A stretch of DNA of 64,000 bases from positions 531,055 through 595,054 of the forward strand of contig NZ_JAMXOF010000003.1 in the NCBI RefSeq assembly GCF_024055595.1, given 5' to 3'. Numbering within the stretch: the first letter of the stretch is position 1; each line of letters opens with the position of its first letter. Below the pieces are notes generated by a model. The model made no database searches and was not told the origin of the DNA. It saw nothing but the letters and a program-made list of their open reading frames with translations. This document shows, in pieces, positions 26,491 to 36,082 of this stretch. Source of the DNA: Mucilaginibacter aurantiaciroseus (lineage in GTDB: Bacteria > Bacteroidota > Bacteroidia > Sphingobacteriales > Sphingobacteriaceae). The position numbers and the translations under genes were made by a program.

Positions 26491-26522
26491 AAGCCCTCTT
26501 TTCATTATCGAAAAGGGGGCTT
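26491..26522 (-). terminator. Intrinsic terminator after the GHL10 gene
   Basis: On the minus strand AAGCCCCCTTTT pairs with AAAAGAGGGCTT across an eight-base loop and is followed by TTTATTT. It lies 23 bases beyond the stop of the minus-strand gene ending at 26545 and upstream of the sigma factor gene. Confidence 0.85.
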
Positions 26523-26544
26523 GATTTTTATATCAAAAATGTGC

Positions 26545-28092
26545 TTAAGGCAACGTTATGGCCATAGTTGGGGTACGGTCGCTTTCGTTTTTGAGCCTAT
26601 CTAAGGCCGTTATTATGTAAAAATAGGTCTGGCCTTTTTGCACGTTGCTATCCATATAAAGCGGCACATTATCGTATTGGATGTGCAGGATGTTTTTCGG
26701 GTCGCCAAGGTCAAATTTCTCATTCCCCTGGAAACGGTAGATGACATAACCATAAACAGGTTCGTTATCTGCAGCAGGTAATGGCGGCTGCCATTTAAGC
26801 ATTACACCCTTGCCCTCATATTTTAACGTAAACGCCTGCGGGATATTAGGCGGGATGGAGTCGCGCCAAAGCATTGGCGGAGGCAGGGCGGGGTAGCGGT
26901 AAAAATCTTTCTTTAAGGTATCTACCAAATGATTTGCATTAGCCATTAAGGATTGCGACCTAAAGTAAACACTTCCCTGTACCCGCGGGTTAGCCCGTAT
27001 CAAACGTAGTTGGTTAGGTATCTCTGATGGGTTTTTAAACGCCGGGCTGCGTAATTCATAAAAGCGGTATGGCCCCTGTCCAATGTATAAATGCCTGTTG
27101 TAGGTATTATTGCTCCACCAGTTCAGCAGCGTATCAAATGCGGCGGCACGGTTGCCAATTTGCCAATAAATTTGTGGGTTAATATAATCTATCCACCCCT
27201 CATGCATCCATTTGCGGGTATCGGCAAAGTTTTCGATGTATGACGAGCCTCCATTAGTAGCAGATCCATCCGGATGCTGGCTTTTGTTTGCCCAAATGCC
27301 GAACGGACTGATCCCAAACTTCATATTCGGTTTATATTTATGGATGCTATCTGCAAGCATGTGTACCAATTGATCTACATTGTTACGGCGCCAGTCTTTT
27401 ATATTATCATACCCGTTACCGTATCGGGCAAAGGTTTCCAGGTCGTTTATAACCTGTCCCCTAACCGGGTATGGGTAAAAGTAATCGTCCATATGTATGC
27501 CATCTACATCGTAATTCTTTACCACATCCAATATTACCTGAATAATATATTCGCGCACTTCGGGCAGGCCGGGGTTAAATAATTTTATTCCTTCATAAAT
27601 AAAAAACCACTCGGGTTTGGTGCGGGTGATATGCTCAGGCGCAAGGGTTGAAAACTTGTTATCAAAGGTTGCACGATAGGGATTGAACCAGGCGTGCAGC
27701 TCCATGCCGCGTTTGTGCGCTTCGGTAGTGGCAAATTCTAAGGGGTCGTAACCGGGTTCCTGGCCTTGTTTACCGGTTAAGTATTTTGACCATGGCTCGC
27801 GGCTTTTAGCATAAAACGCATCGGCGGCAGGTCTCACTTGAAACATGATCGCATTTATGCCCGCCTGCTGGTGGAAATTAAGTTGGTTAAGGAGGTCTAT
27901 TTTTTGGGCTTCGGCAGTAGCGCGTGCATTGGTAGGCCAGTCCAGGTTGACTACGGTGGCTATCCAAACTCCCCTAAATTCGCGCTTAGGCTCGGTTTGG
28001 GTAACCGCTTCTGGTGTAACGCTTTGTGCAATTGACAGGGAACATATAATTGAAAAGAAAATAGCAGTAAATAAGTATCTGTAGAATTGCAT
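26545..28092 (-). CDS. GHL10/DUF187 glycoside hydrolase-like protein, exported
   Basis: A 515-residue protein with a signal peptide (about 1-22, ending SIAQS). The central TIM-barrel of the family-10-like glycosidase-like group starts at EFRGVWIATVVNLDWPTN (about 37-55). It includes WFNPYRA and a VDGIHMDDYFYPYP block with catalytic-type acids. The last 90 residues look like a fibronectin type III domain (LKWQPPLPA to FYIITALDR). Relatives act on cell-wall or polysaccharide substrates; the exact substrate is unknown. Confidence 0.88.
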   Translation of the reverse strand: MQFYRYLFTAIFFSIICSLSIAQSVTPEAVTQTEPKREFRGVWIATVVNLDWPTNARATAEAQKIDLLNQLNFHQQAGINAIMFQVRPAADAFYAKSREPWSKYLTGKQGQEPGYDPLEFATTEAHKRGMELHAWFNPYRATFDNKFSTLAPEHITRTKPEWFFIYEGIKLFNPGLPEVREYIIQVILDVVKNYDVDGIHMDDYFYPYPVRGQVINDLETFARYGNGYDNIKDWRRNNVDQLVHMLADSIHKYKPNMKFGISPFGIWANKSQHPDGSATNGGSSYIENFADTRKWMHEGWIDYINPQIYWQIGNRAAAFDTLLNWWSNNTYNRHLYIGQGPYRFYELRSPAFKNPSEIPNQLRLIRANPRVQGSVYFRSQSLMANANHLVDTLKKDFYRYPALPPPMLWRDSIPPNIPQAFTLKYEGKGVMLKWQPPLPAADNEPVYGYVIYRFQGNEKFDLGDPKNILHIQYDNVPLYMDSNVQKGQTYFYIITALDRLKNESDRTPTMAITLP

Positions 28093-28345
28093 TAAGCGAA
28101 TGTTTTATTTTTAAAGCCTCAAAGATATAAACTCACAACTACGCTGTTTTAGTATTAGTATAATATTAACGCCTATTTTGTGTTTTAATGATATTGTATT
28201 TATTTTAGCCCGGCCCTGTATATGTATAAACAAAACGGGTTTTGCGACGTTTTATAGTTTTTTACCTATATTTATAAATATGAATTAAGATATACCTTAG
28301 TGGGTTACCAGCCTGTTAAGCTATCATAACCTTTAACAACTTACT

Positions 28346-29272
28346 ATGGAGTATAAATCAGCATATAATGAGCCTAACCCGGCACCAAAGAAAAATTCAA
28401 ACGTGATTTACTTTTTGATAGCGGTTGTGGTTGCATTATTAGGTACGGACGTTTACCTGTACACCCAAAAAAACAAGTCTGATACAAAAATTGTTTATCA
28501 GAATGATGAGAAAACAAGGCTGCAAACCGAACTGGACAGCCTTGAGGCGCAAATAGAACAGGTTAACGCGGGCCGGTCTAAAATGACGGCAATCATGCAA
28601 GCAAAGAATGATTCGTTACGTGTAAAGATCAGGGTCTTAAGAAGCGAACTTGCTAAAGGTAAACTTACTGTTGCAGAAATTAACAAAGCCCAGGAGGATA
28701 TTAAGCAACTTAGGTATTTTGTTACTAAGTACACTGCAGATATAGAGGAATTGAAAAAGGAAAACAGCACATTAGCTACCGAGCGGGATACCTTAAAAAC
28801 CAATTTAGCAACCGTTAGCCAAAAAGCTACCGCGCTTGAGCAAAAGAACCAGGAACTGGATACCAAGGTTAAAGTAGCATCGGCCATTAAGGTTGCCACT
28901 GTAGATGTTGTTGCTTATAAAGTAAAAAACAGTGGTAAAGAAAGTGATGTTACCAAAGCTAAACAGGCTCAAAAAATCAAGATAAACTTTACAGTTGCCA
29001 CTAATGCTGTAGCCGAAAAGGGCCTGCATGATGTATACGTGCGCATTATAGATCCAACTGGAAACCTTATCATTCAAAACGATTCGGGTACATTTAATGC
29101 CGATAGCCAGGACCTGCAATTTACTTACAAAACATCTATTGATTTTAGGGATGACGGCAGCGGTTATACTATAGACTGGATAAACCCATCTCCATTCCAA
29201 AAGGGCACCTACACCGTGCTTTTATATGCAGATGGTTATAGCATGGGTAAAACCAGCATTACGTTAAAGTAA
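28346..29272 (+). CDS. Membrane-anchored coiled-coil protein
   Basis: A 308-residue protein with a Pro/Asn-rich cytosolic start, one membrane helix at about 22-38, a long coiled coil (about 55-185, rich in Leu, Glu and Lys heptads), and a C-terminal globular domain of beta character (about 195-308) ending in KTSITLK. The topology suggests an inner-membrane anchor with a periplasmic rod and end domain. The family has no known function. It stands alone with its own terminator. Confidence 0.8.
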   Translation: MEYKSAYNEPNPAPKKNSNVIYFLIAVVVALLGTDVYLYTQKNKSDTKIVYQNDEKTRLQTELDSLEAQIEQVNAGRSKMTAIMQAKNDSLRVKIRVLRSELAKGKLTVAEINKAQEDIKQLRYFVTKYTADIEELKKENSTLATERDTLKTNLATVSQKATALEQKNQELDTKVKVASAIKVATVDVVAYKVKNSGKESDVTKAKQAQKIKINFTVATNAVAEKGLHDVYVRIIDPTGNLIIQNDSGTFNADSQDLQFTYKTSIDFRDDGSGYTIDWINPSPFQKGTYTVLLYADGYSMGKTSITLK

Positions 29273-29290
29273 GAGATATTTAAATATTGG

Positions 29291-29326
29291 AAATGCCCGG
29301 TTACCTTTGTAATCGGGCATTTTTTT
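29291..29326 (+). terminator. Intrinsic terminator after the coiled-coil gene
   Basis: AAATGCCCG and CGGGCATTT form a nine-base perfect stem, with extra pairing in the loop, followed by TTTT. It lies 18 bases past the stop codon at 29272. Confidence 0.9.
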
Positions 29327-29341
29327 GTGATCGTAAATTTT

Positions 29342-29371
29342 GCCGTCCTGAGCGAAAGCGAAAGATCTATT
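29342..29371. repeat. Dispersed intergenic sequence of the GTCCTGAGCGAAAG type
   Basis: CCGTCCTGAGCGAAAGCGAA followed by AGATCTATTA resembles the sequence at 37381-37410 (GTCGTCCCGAACGTAGTGAA followed by GGATCTATTA). Both lie in gaps between genes on opposite strands. The rest of this gap, up to 29517, shows no gene. Confidence 0.5.
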
Positions 29372-29517
29372 AATCCAAGCTGATAATCCATTTACTGACT
29401 TTCTTTCTGATGTTCGGGTAAGCAGCAAGACAAAGGAGAAGGTTATTATTGAACTCTTTTATTCGAGTTGCTAAACGGCTATTGATGCTTCGCTATTGGC
29501 GCAGTAAGGGAAGGGGA

Positions 29518-32500
29518 TTAAACAGTTGCCGAACTATCCAAAGGGAAGCTTAAATAGAAGGTAGTGCCCACATCGATGGTAGTCTCGAACCATACCTTAC
29601 CGCTCGCGTTTTCGATAGAGTTTTTAACAAAGGCAAGTCCCAATCCCGTTCCCGAACTTTTGGTGGTAAAGTTTGGCTCAAATATCTTTTCGCGCATACC
29701 CTCGGGGATACCGTTGCCATTATCTTTTATGGTGAGCAGTATGTTTTTGTTAGTAACCAAGTAGTGGATATCAATAATACAGGCTCGATCTGCGGGCGTT
29801 GCCTCTATAGCGTTTTTAAGCAGGTTGTTAAAGCAACGCAGTATCTGGTCGCGGTCGGCACCAATAAAGAACGGGGCTGTCGGCGGGTCCATATTAATGG
29901 TTACGTTATCCATTTGTTTAAAAATGGTTACAGCTTTGCCAAATACTTCAAAAATATCCATACGTTCTATTCGCGTATCAGGCATCTTGGCGAACGCCGA
30001 AAACTCCGATGCTATAGACGACAAGCTTTCTATCTGCTCCACAAATGACTTACTGAAACGCTCAAACTTTTGATCGAACTTAGGGTCTTTATCTTTCCAC
30101 GATTTATCAAGCAGTTGCAAGCCCAGTTTAAGCGGCGTAAGCGGGTTTTTAATTTCGTGTGCAACCTGCTTCGCCATTTCGCGCCAGGCGGTCTCACGTT
30201 CGGATTGTGCCAGCTTTTGGGCGCTGTTCTCCAGCGCGGCTATCATGTTATTATACTCTTTCACCAGCGCACCTATCTCATCATCGCGGTCCCATTTAAT
30301 AGGCTCGTTCTTTTTCCCGTAAATGGTTTTACTTAAGTTATACTGTATAAAGTTTAGCGGCGCGGTTATCTGGCGGGCAATAATCACTGCAAACAAGCCG
30401 ATAGCTATAAATATAAGCGCGTAAACATTTATCATGATGTTTAACAGCGAGCCAATTCGCTCGGTATAATCTGCTTCATTTGCAAAATACGGTAACTGCA
30501 GGTAAGCTATAGTTTGGTGTTTTACATTACGAATGGGTGTATAAGCAGCGGTGTATTTTAGTAAGCCTATTTTTTCCTCGCTAACTACCTCAGATTTTTG
30601 CATGCCGTTTAACGCGATAAATGCACGGCCATTGATTTGCCGGCAAAGTAATCCGTAATCGTAAATTTTGGGTTGGGTGGTTATCAGTAAATTGCCGTTA
30701 AGCCCAAAAAGGGTAAGATCGGCAGAGTAAGTATTCGCCAGGTCATCAAATTTGATCTTGCTGTCCTCTGTAATATTACCGGTGTAATTTGTTATCGGCC
30801 CGGCCTCTAAAGCCGCAGATATCTGTATTATTTTTGACCGGATGAGTTTCTCCTGCTGCGCCTGATATTGCGTACTAATAGATACGAATGTTATTATCCC
30901 TACCAGTATCAGTGTTATAACCACCGCGAATATCATTGAGAACTGGATGCGTGTTTTGTATAATATCCTGTCGAAAGTTAGTTTAAATGTCCACTTAATG
31001 CGGTCGTTACTAACGTTAAAGATCTTCAGTCTGATCCATATAGCACGTGTAAGCAATATGATGGTGCCAAATGCAAGCAGCACAACAAAAAAGAAAGTTA
31101 ACGCCGTAGTGGTAGATAACAGGATGTTATTTTCTTGTGTAACAACAATTAAGTTACGATTGGCCGGCTTGTACAGCAAATGGTTATAGGTTGTAAATTT
31201 ATCTGCAAAACCTGCCTTATTGCTTTGTGTGGTTTGTGTGGTGTATTTTTTAAGTTCGCCATTAAACTCACTGTTGCGGATGCTATAAACATACGTGCCA
31301 CTTTGCCCAATAAGTATGTTATCGGTATAAAAAGCAAATGAATAATTTTTAAACTCCTCTGTACTGCCTTTTACTTCCTTGTCAATCAACAGATCGGGAA
31401 AGGTGCCTGCAGATAGCAAGGGTTTCGATTTTAGCTCGACTACAATAGTGCCCAGTTTTTTTGTGCCGTCCATCACGGGCAATATGGCAAAATAGCTTTG
31501 AAAGCCAAATGATTCGTTTTGGCGATAAAAGTAGTTGGATACCTTGAATGAGCTGTACACCACCATATCCTTAAAAACATCAAGCGAATAATTCTTTTCG
31601 ACAGATATGGGCTGATCTAAATTATTATACTCGTGCACCTCAAAATCGTACTTGGATAAGTACCTGTCGAAATACAATTTTTGTAGGCGTGTTTCCAGGT
31701 AATCTGCTGTATGGTCGGTGTTTTTGTAATAGTTTATCAGTAATGGGTCTACAATTATCTCTTTCTCTATTGTTTTGAACAGGGCATCTGCAGTTGTATC
31801 ATCTGGTACTTCCAGGCGCTGTATCAATACTCTGCGCAGGTCCTGCTCCTTTATCTTTTCGAAATAACTAAGCTTTATGGATGAGATTACAGAACATATC
31901 AATACAATGCTGATAAAAGAGGTTACCGTAAATTTTTTGTCATTGTACAAATAGGAGTAGCCCCTTATAATAACCATCATCATCCAAAGCAGGTAAAATA
32001 AGCTAAACCCCCAGTAATAAGTTACGATTGCCGTTGTTGCAATTACACTGGTTACAAAAATGAGCAGCTGCTGTAGAATAGGGATATCCAGCGTAAAGGA
32101 AATGGTTAATATAACCTCGTTTAGTAAATAAAACATCAGGAAGCTGAAGCACAGCATAAGCACCCCAATTAAACTAAAGCTCGAAAGATTGAGCACATTA
32201 GTTACATCAAAAATGATTTTGGAGTTTATAATTAGCCCGTAGTAAACCTTTAAAAGATTTGTGGAGGTGATGATAAGTAACAAGATACTGCCCAATAAAA
32301 TGGCATAACTTAACAGTTTATTGGGTACACGTGTAATAAGTTTTAACCGGCAGGTGTAAGCAAAAACAACCACCCAGCACATTAATAATATATTAATGCA
32401 AAAATCGCCAAGGGAGCGGAATATAGGCGAAGATGCATAGAGCTTTGGGCTAAACAGCGGTAGTTCCTGCGTAAAATTTGGCCAGCCATAATATAGGTTT

Positions 32501-33264
32501 ACAAACCTGAATAGTATTGCAAATGCAGCCATAAATAACAGGGCCGGGTAAACATATCCCTTCCCGGCTAAATAAAGTGCTATATTATTTACCAGTATAA
32601 GTAGCGTAAGGATGGCTAATAACCAAAAACCTACAACAAAATAAAAAAAGCGATGGTTAACGCCTTTAATAAGTTTTAATGAAAACAGGTATACATTGTT
32701 AATATCGTGTACAGCATAAATATTCTTGTCGGTAAAATCGGCTATCGCGATATTGTCATCAATTGTAAGATCTTTGGCGAAGATGTTTTCGAGGTATTCG
32801 TTTGTGAACGGATAACTGGTTCTTACCGGGATAAAAAAGATAACCGATGTATCTCCTTCGGTTTTACGGATGGTTTCGTAATATCCGTTAGGTTGTTTAA
32901 TAAATGAGCAGCCGTCTTTTATATTACTCAGTTTAGACGGGATGATCTTAGGTCCACTCCAAAAATCAAGCTCGCCATTTTTGTAAACAAGGATCCAGAT
33001 AGCGTTATTTATTGTATACTCGTTAATATACTCCAAGCCTTTTGCAGGGGTAGTGCTCAACTGCTTTATCTCGTTAAAAATCTGCTTGTTTTTTATCGAA
33101 TTGTAAACAAGCGCTTCCTTATCGTGCAAGTTGTTTTCTAATAGCTTTGCCGTTTGTATCAGGTTATTATCAGGCGTGTAAGTGCTCTCGACAACTATTG
33201 CTGTAAACAATAAAGTTGCGAATAACAATCCCAGTAATACCCGTATTTTTCCTGCGGTGCTCAA
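29518..33264 (-). CDS. Very large NtrY-like sensor histidine kinase
   Basis: A 1248-residue membrane kinase. The N-terminal 500 residues hold one signal-anchor helix, a sensor-like segment and a block of about nine membrane helices. More membrane and extracytoplasmic segments follow. Then come a HAMP domain (ARQITAPLNFIQYNL onward), a HisKA box with phospho-acceptor H1036 in VAHEIKNPLTPLK, and the ATPase domain with NLLKNAIEA, DNGNGIP and GTGLGLAFVKN. The N-terminal architecture is far larger than in typical NtrY. No response regulator is adjacent, so its partner is encoded elsewhere. Confidence 0.92.
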   Translation of the reverse strand: MSTAGKIRVLLGLLFATLLFTAIVVESTYTPDNNLIQTAKLLENNLHDKEALVYNSIKNKQIFNEIKQLSTTPAKGLEYINEYTINNAIWILVYKNGELDFWSGPKIIPSKLSNIKDGCSFIKQPNGYYETIRKTEGDTSVIFFIPVRTSYPFTNEYLENIFAKDLTIDDNIAIADFTDKNIYAVHDINNVYLFSLKLIKGVNHRFFYFVVGFWLLAILTLLILVNNIALYLAGKGYVYPALLFMAAFAILFRFVNLYYGWPNFTQELPLFSPKLYASSPIFRSLGDFCINILLMCWVVVFAYTCRLKLITRVPNKLLSYAILLGSILLLIITSTNLLKVYYGLIINSKIIFDVTNVLNLSSFSLIGVLMLCFSFLMFYLLNEVILTISFTLDIPILQQLLIFVTSVIATTAIVTYYWGFSLFYLLWMMMVIIRGYSYLYNDKKFTVTSFISIVLICSVISSIKLSYFEKIKEQDLRRVLIQRLEVPDDTTADALFKTIEKEIIVDPLLINYYKNTDHTADYLETRLQKLYFDRYLSKYDFEVHEYNNLDQPISVEKNYSLDVFKDMVVYSSFKVSNYFYRQNESFGFQSYFAILPVMDGTKKLGTIVVELKSKPLLSAGTFPDLLIDKEVKGSTEEFKNYSFAFYTDNILIGQSGTYVYSIRNSEFNGELKKYTTQTTQSNKAGFADKFTTYNHLLYKPANRNLIVVTQENNILLSTTTALTFFFVVLLAFGTIILLTRAIWIRLKIFNVSNDRIKWTFKLTFDRILYKTRIQFSMIFAVVITLILVGIITFVSISTQYQAQQEKLIRSKIIQISAALEAGPITNYTGNITEDSKIKFDDLANTYSADLTLFGLNGNLLITTQPKIYDYGLLCRQINGRAFIALNGMQKSEVVSEEKIGLLKYTAAYTPIRNVKHQTIAYLQLPYFANEADYTERIGSLLNIMINVYALIFIAIGLFAVIIARQITAPLNFIQYNLSKTIYGKKNEPIKWDRDDEIGALVKEYNNMIAALENSAQKLAQSERETAWREMAKQVAHEIKNPLTPLKLGLQLLDKSWKDKDPKFDQKFERFSKSFVEQIESLSSIASEFSAFAKMPDTRIERMDIFEVFGKAVTIFKQMDNVTINMDPPTAPFFIGADRDQILRCFNNLLKNAIEATPADRACIIDIHYLVTNKNILLTIKDNGNGIPEGMREKIFEPNFTTKSSGTGLGLAFVKNSIENASGKVWFETTIDVGTTFYLSFPLDSSATV

Positions 33265-33295
33265 GCTTTAAATGTATTTTAAAATGGTTGGTAAA

Positions 33296-33331
33296 AATAA
33301 AGCCACCTGTTAATTAACAGATGGCTTTATT
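33296..33331 (-). terminator. Terminator after fabD
   Basis: On the minus strand AATAAAGCCATCTGTTAA pairs with TTAACAGGTGGCTTTATT, with one mismatch, followed by TTT. It separates the fabD-folE-queD run from the histidine kinase gene, which must have its own promoter or rely on read-through. Confidence 0.8.
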
Positions 33332-33335
33332 GTAA

Positions 33336-34220
33336 TTATTCTATTACAGCGCTTGCCGTAGCAACCTCGCGGTTTACCTTTTTAACAAGGCCTTGTAAAA
33401 CCTTGCCGGGCCCAACCTCAGTAAACGATGTAGCGCCATCCTCCAGCATATGCACAACAGTTTGTGTCCAGCGCACAGGGCCTGTTAGCTGTGCTATCAG
33501 GTTATGTTTTATGTGCTCAATATCAGTATATGGTTTAGCATCTATGTTTTGATACACCGGGCAAATTGGCTCTTTAAATTCGGTGTTAACAATGGCTGCT
33601 TCCAATTCTACACGGGCAGCTTCCATTAAAGGCGAGTGGAATGCACCACCAACGTTTAATTTTAAAGCACGTTTAGCACCGGCTTGGGTCATTTTAATAC
33701 AGGCGGCATCCACACCGGCTTCCGTACCGGATATTACGAGCTGACCGGGGCAGTTATAATTTGCTGGTACAACTACATCTGTTAAGCGTTGGCAAATGTC
33801 TTCTACCGTAAAATCATCAAGGGCTAAAATTGCAGCCATGGCTCCGGGTTGAATTTCGCAGGCTTTTTGCATAGCGTTTGCACGGGCAGCAACTAATCGC
33901 AATCCATCGGCAAATGATAACGCGTTAGCGGCTACCAATGACGAAAATTCGCCCAAAGAATGACCTGCAACCATCTCGGGTGTAAAATTATCATCCAAAA
34001 CTTTAGCCAGTATTACCGAATGCAGGAATATAGCCGGTTGGGTTACATTGGTTTGTTTCAAATCATCTTCGGTACCGTTAAACATTATATCGGTAATGCG
34101 GAAGCCAAGTATCTCGTTAGCTTGCTCAAATAATTCACGGGCTTGTTCGCTTTGTTCGTAAAGGTCTTTGCCCATACCCGGGAATTGGGCACCTTGCCCC
34201 GGAAAAATATATGCTTTCAT
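33336..34220 (-). CDS. fabD: Malonyl-CoA:acyl carrier protein transacylase
   Basis: Loads malonate onto acyl carrier protein for fatty acid synthesis. The 294-residue protein has the FPGQGAQFPGMG start, the active-site GHSLGEFSSL with Ser88, and GGAFHSPLM with the catalytic His near 193. The length is normal. It lies 60 bases downstream of folE on the minus strand and is followed by a terminator. Confidence 0.96.
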   Translation of the reverse strand: MKAYIFPGQGAQFPGMGKDLYEQSEQARELFEQANEILGFRITDIMFNGTEDDLKQTNVTQPAIFLHSVILAKVLDDNFTPEMVAGHSLGEFSSLVAANALSFADGLRLVAARANAMQKACEIQPGAMAAILALDDFTVEDICQRLTDVVVPANYNCPGQLVISGTEAGVDAACIKMTQAGAKRALKLNVGGAFHSPLMEAARVELEAAIVNTEFKEPICPVYQNIDAKPYTDIEHIKHNLIAQLTGPVRWTQTVVHMLEDGATSFTEVGPGKVLQGLVKKVNREVATASAVIE

Positions 34221-34280
34221 TTGTTATGGTTTATTGGTTCATTAGTTCTAATTCAAAGCTTTTGCCTATGAACTAATGAA

Positions 34281-34919
34281 CTAACTTAATTTCGAAGAAA
34301 TCAGGTTTAAAAATTCTGTCCTGGTTTGGCCTTTCAAAAACTCGCCGGTAAATGCCGATGTGGTGGTTACCGAGTTTTGTTTTTGTACGCCGCGCATGCT
34401 CATGCACAGGTGCCTGCACTCAATTACCACACCTACTCCTATTGGGTTAAGTGTTTCCTGGATACAATCGCGGATCTCGTTTGTCAATCGTTCCTGCACC
34501 TGCAGTCGGCGGGCGAAAACATCTACTATCCTCGGGATCTTGCTGAGGCCTACCACATATCCATTAGGTATGTAAGCAATGTGCGCTTTGCCAAAGAAAG
34601 GCAGCATGTGATGCTCGCACATCGAATACACCTCAATATCTTTTACAATTACCATTTGGCTGTACTCTTCCTTAAACATAGCCGAATTGAGGATCTCTTT
34701 AGCATCCAGATCATACCCGTGGGTGAGGTAAAGCATGGCTTTGGCAACACGTTCGGGGGTTTTTAATAAGCCTTCGCGCTCGGGGTTTTCACCTATCTGT
34801 TTTAAAACGTCGAGGTAATTTGTTGATAGGTTTTTGATCAGCTGCGGGTTATAACGATCTATCTTTTGGTAGCCGTTTATGCCCTCGTCCCTGTCAGGAA
34901 TGTTATCGTGGTCAGTCAT
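34281..34919 (-). CDS. folE: GTP cyclohydrolase I
   Basis: Converts GTP to dihydroneopterin triphosphate, the first step of folate synthesis and of the preQ0/queuosine route. The 212-residue protein has the zinc ligands in [16 protein letters not shown] and [12 protein letters not shown]. It follows queD by nine bases, and both use this product line, so the pair likely supplies 6-carboxytetrahydropterin as well as folate. Confidence 0.96.
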   Translation of the reverse strand: MTDHDNIPDRDEGINGYQKIDRYNPQLIKNLSTNYLDVLKQIGENPEREGLLKTPERVAKAMLYLTHGYDLDAKEILNSAMFKEEYSQMVIVKDIEVYSMCEHHMLPFFGKAHIAYIPNGYVVGLSKIPRIVDVFARRLQVQERLTNEIRDCIQETLNPIGVGVVIECRHLCMSMRGVQKQNSVTTTSAFTGEFLKGQTRTEFLNLISSKLS

Positions 34920-34928
34920 GGGTTTGGG

Positions 34929-35348
34929 TTATCCGCCAAAGTATTCGGCAGAGTTGTTTTCTGTTTCGTACAATTTTACCGAGTGCAGAAATACGCCCGG
35001 ATAAGCCTCGATGGGGCCCTTAAGCTGGTTGAATATGCCAATGGTTAGCAGCTCGGTAGATGCCATCATGCCCTTCATAAATTCAACATCTAAATTGATG
35101 TTTTTATGATCCAGCTTTTCAATCACATACTCGTTTATAATCACCTTAAGGTCTTTAAGATCCATCAGGTAACCTGTAGCGTGGGTAACTTCGCCCTTTA
35201 CGGTTACAAACAAGTTGTAGTTGTGGCCATGCCAGTTTGGGTTGGCACATTTGCCAAAAACCTCATTGTTTTTCTCTGCGCTCCATTCCTCGCGGTACAT
35301 GCGGTGTGCTGCGTTAAAATGTTCTTTGCGCGTTATGTGTATCATCAT
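34929..35348 (-). CDS. queD: 6-carboxytetrahydropterin synthase QueD / PTPS family
   Basis: Acts on dihydroneopterin triphosphate from FolE, in queuosine precursor synthesis. The product has 139 residues with zinc-binding His residues in EHFNAAHRM and WHGHNYNLFVTVKG. The open frame reaches 35378, but MMIHITRKEHF at 35348 (or the next Met at 35345) is the usual family N-terminus. It also fits the promoter box at 35363-35370. Confidence 0.92.
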   Translation of the reverse strand: MMIHITRKEHFNAAHRMYREEWSAEKNNEVFGKCANPNWHGHNYNLFVTVKGEVTHATGYLMDLKDLKVIINEYVIEKLDHKNINLDVEFMKGMMASTELLTIGIFNQLKGPIEAYPGVFLHSVKLYETENNSAEYFGG

Positions 35349-35362
35349 AGTAATTAATGGTG

Positions 35363-35370
35363 CAAATATA
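35363..35370 (-). promoter_or_regulatory. Probable -7 promoter box of queD-folE-fabD
   Basis: The minus strand reads TATATTTG, an exact TAnnTTTG match, 15 bases upstream of the queD start. The implied leader is about ten bases. It lies in the 74-bp region divergent with mqnB. Confidence 0.5.
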
Positions 35371-35422
35371 CAAAACAAAAACAGGCGAGTTGTTTTATCT
35401 TAGCTGTCAAAAAACAGCATTT

Positions 35423-36082
35423 ATGCGCATATTATTTGTAGCGGCGACTTCTTTTGAGGTTGGAAGTTTGTTTGAGAGCGGAGATATTGGAGAGAAGAAC
35501 GAAAAGAAAACCCACCGCACACATCTCTCCCCGCACCAATCAGTATTAATAACCGGCGTTGGCATGGTTGCTACTGCTTATGCACTTGGCCTCGAACTGG
35601 CAAAAAACCAATACGACCTGGCTATAAACCTGGGTATTGCCGGTTGCTTTGACCGCGGCATAGCCCTTGGTGATCTGGTTGAGATCACTCATGATACCAT
35701 AGCCGAACTTGGTGCGCAGGACGACGAATCCTTTTTGCCGATAGCAGATATGGGCTTTGGCGAAAGCGTTTTTAAAGCGAGTAAACCATTGTCGGATATT
35801 TACCCGGATGCTGGTTTAAAGCAAGCTACAGCCATTACCGTAAACACAGTGCACGGACACAAGGCATCTATCCAAAAAATACAAAAACGGCTCAATCCAC
35901 AAATAGAAAGTATGGAAGGCGCGGCTTTCTTTTACGCCTGCCGCGAAGCCGGGGTGCATTGTATGCAGATCAGGGCTGTGTCAAATTATGTAGAAAAACG
36001 TAACCGGGATGCATGGCAGATAGGTTTAGCCGTTAAAAATCTAAATACATTTGCTGTGAATTTATTAAACAACTTAAAATAA
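35423..36082 (+). CDS. mqnB: Futalosine hydrolase
   Basis: Releases the base from futalosine in the alternative menaquinone pathway. The 219-residue product resembles nucleoside phosphorylases: the start MRILFVAATSFEV, then GVGMVATAYALG, NLGIAGCFD and the MEGAAFFYACREAG motif with the catalytic Glu. ATG 35423 is chosen over the in-frame 35357 start because the upstream 22 residues overlap the divergent promoter region. The stop overlaps the next gene by one base. Confidence 0.92.
   Translation: MRILFVAATSFEVGSLFESGDIGEKNEKKTHRTHLSPHQSVLITGVGMVATAYALGLELAKNQYDLAINLGIAGCFDRGIALGDLVEITHDTIAELGAQDDESFLPIADMGFGESVFKASKPLSDIYPDAGLKQATAITVNTVHGHKASIQKIQKRLNPQIESMEGAAFFYACREAGVHCMQIRAVSNYVEKRNRDAWQIGLAVKNLNTFAVNLLNNLK

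Noticed and set aside
29372..29500. Short plus-strand frame (FTDFLSDVRVSSKTKEKVII) in the gap before the histidine kinase
   Set aside because: It has about 24 codons, no start and no partner. It may be a fragment of a mobile gene, but nothing confirms it.
29764..30336. Plus-strand frames inside the histidine kinase gene
   Set aside because: They are opposite to conserved HisKA and ATPase coding sequence. No independent evidence supports them.
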